Shown in pieces: positions 13,831-14,242 of a DNA stretch of 14,242 nucleotides. The DNA is from Ruminococcaceae bacterium UBA794 (GTDB taxonomy: Bacteria > Bacillota > Clostridia > Oscillospirales > Ruminococcaceae). Under the pieces are notes generated by a model, which searched no databases, was not told the DNA's origin, and saw nothing but the letters and a program-made list of their open reading frames with translations. Numbering within the stretch: position 1 is the stretch's first letter; the number at the start of each line of letters is the position of its first letter. The position numbers were made by a program, and so were the translations under genes. Location: positions 18,067 to 32,308 of the forward strand of contig DBIU01000083.1 in the NCBI GenBank assembly GCA_002304735.1, read 5' to 3'.

Positions 13831-14242
13831 ATGAACAACGTAGAGCTTTCCGAGAAGATTAAGGTTTATCTTAAGTCTGCGGCTTCCAAGGCAAAGAAGT
13901 TTGAGGATACCGTTGCAGTAACAATCTCGCTTATTTCCGAGGAAAACGAAGATATGTATGTCGCTGTAAGAGAGGGAAAAATTCTTGTCGCTCCCTATCG
14001 TTACGACGATAACGGCTGCGCAATCGAGGCTGCTCCCGAGATTATCGACAAGGTTTTCGCGGGCGAGCTTGCTTTCCTCGACGCGCTTGATAAGGGATTT
14101 GTAAAGGTTAAGTCCGGCGATGTTGCAAAGTTCAAGGCTCTTGAGGTTCTTGTTCCCGCAAAGAAGGCTGCCGCAAAGGCTCCCGCAAAGAAAGCCCCCG
14201 CAAAGAAGCCCGCTAAGGCTGCTGCGAAGCCTGCTGCTCCCG
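13831..14242 (+). CDS. SCP2-like domain protein with histone-H1-like Lys/Ala/Pro tail (3' end missing)
   Basis: The frame begins at ATG 13831 after GAGGAGGA (13818-13825) and is still open at the window edge, showing 137 residues. Residues ~1-110 are compact: a helical start (MNNVELSEKIKVYLKSAASK), strands around VAVTISLISEENEDMYVAV, then APEIIDKVFAGELAFLDALD and GFVKVKSGDVAKFKAL. This pattern is like the SCP2 sterol-carrier fold, where a G-x-hydrophobic-VxGD segment ends the domain, but the match is by eye and moderate. From ~112 the chain turns into PAKKA/PAKKP repeats, a disordered basic tail like that of histone H1 or some bacterial HU and Hc proteins, likely to bind nucleic acid. Codons differ from the neighbours (AAG for Lys, GCT/GCA for Ala), which together with the promoter suggests high expression. 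Confidence 0.8.
   Translation, partial: MNNVELSEKIKVYLKSAASKAKKFEDTVAVTISLISEENEDMYVAVREGKILVAPYRYDDNGCAIEAAPEIIDKVFAGELAFLDALDKGFVKVKSGDVAKFKALEVLVPAKKAAAKAPAKKAPAKKPAKAAAKPAAP

Noticed and set aside
1..14242. Mobile element, phage or defence system
   Set aside because: No transposase, integrase, toxin-antitoxin pair, target-site duplication or defence-family motif was seen; gene content is mostly core functions.

Overview
The window reads as chromosome of a Gram-positive anaerobe of the Clostridia, most likely an Oscillospiraceae/Ruminococcaceae-type gut bacterium. The grounds are strong AGGAGG-type ribosome binding sites, promoters of the TTGaaa-17-TGnTATAAT form, a secreted protein ending in a type I dockerin, the clostridial gene order dgt-dnaG-rpoD, and a zinc-type ribosomal protein L31. 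No species can be named from this sequence alone.

Region by region. Bases 1-2062 (+) hold the 3' part of a large surface or secreted protein: about eleven glycine-rich repeats of 29-30 residues, a Ser/Pro linker, an accessory domain and a C-terminal dockerin, closed by a strong terminator. Next on + are a SAP/DUF6434-like protein (2168-2743) with a near-consensus promoter and a PPP-family phosphatase (2883-3578). A TetR regulator and a SAM-dependent methyltransferase (4989-3643, -) form an autoregulated-looking operon. Its promoter carries two copies of an 18-bp inverted repeat, one of which fills the spacer between -35 and -10. A flavodoxin-like gene (5160-5666, +) is transcribed divergently from its own consensus promoter.

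From 13551 down to 5705 everything is on the minus strand: phosphoglucomutase/phosphomannomutase, rpmE, yigZ (IMPACT family), then the macromolecular-synthesis cluster dgt, dnaG, rpoD and a second rpoD paralogue, ending at a terminator at 5671-5699. The primase and sigma reading frames share one base. The two sigma genes are tandem paralogues with nearly identical DNA in the stretch encoding the -10-reading region, which suggests gene conversion or very strong constraint.

At the right edge (13831 onward, +) begins a gene with a very good promoter and a 5'-UTR hairpin. It encodes an SCP2-like domain followed by a histone-H1-like Ala/Lys/Pro tail; it runs off the window.

Most of the window is ordinary core-genome content. 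The most notable points are the sigma-factor tandem duplication, the TetR operator geometry, the SCP2-like/H1-tail protein and the repeat-dockerin protein. I saw no CRISPR array, insertion sequence, prophage, tRNA or rRNA gene, and no clearly new multi-gene system.
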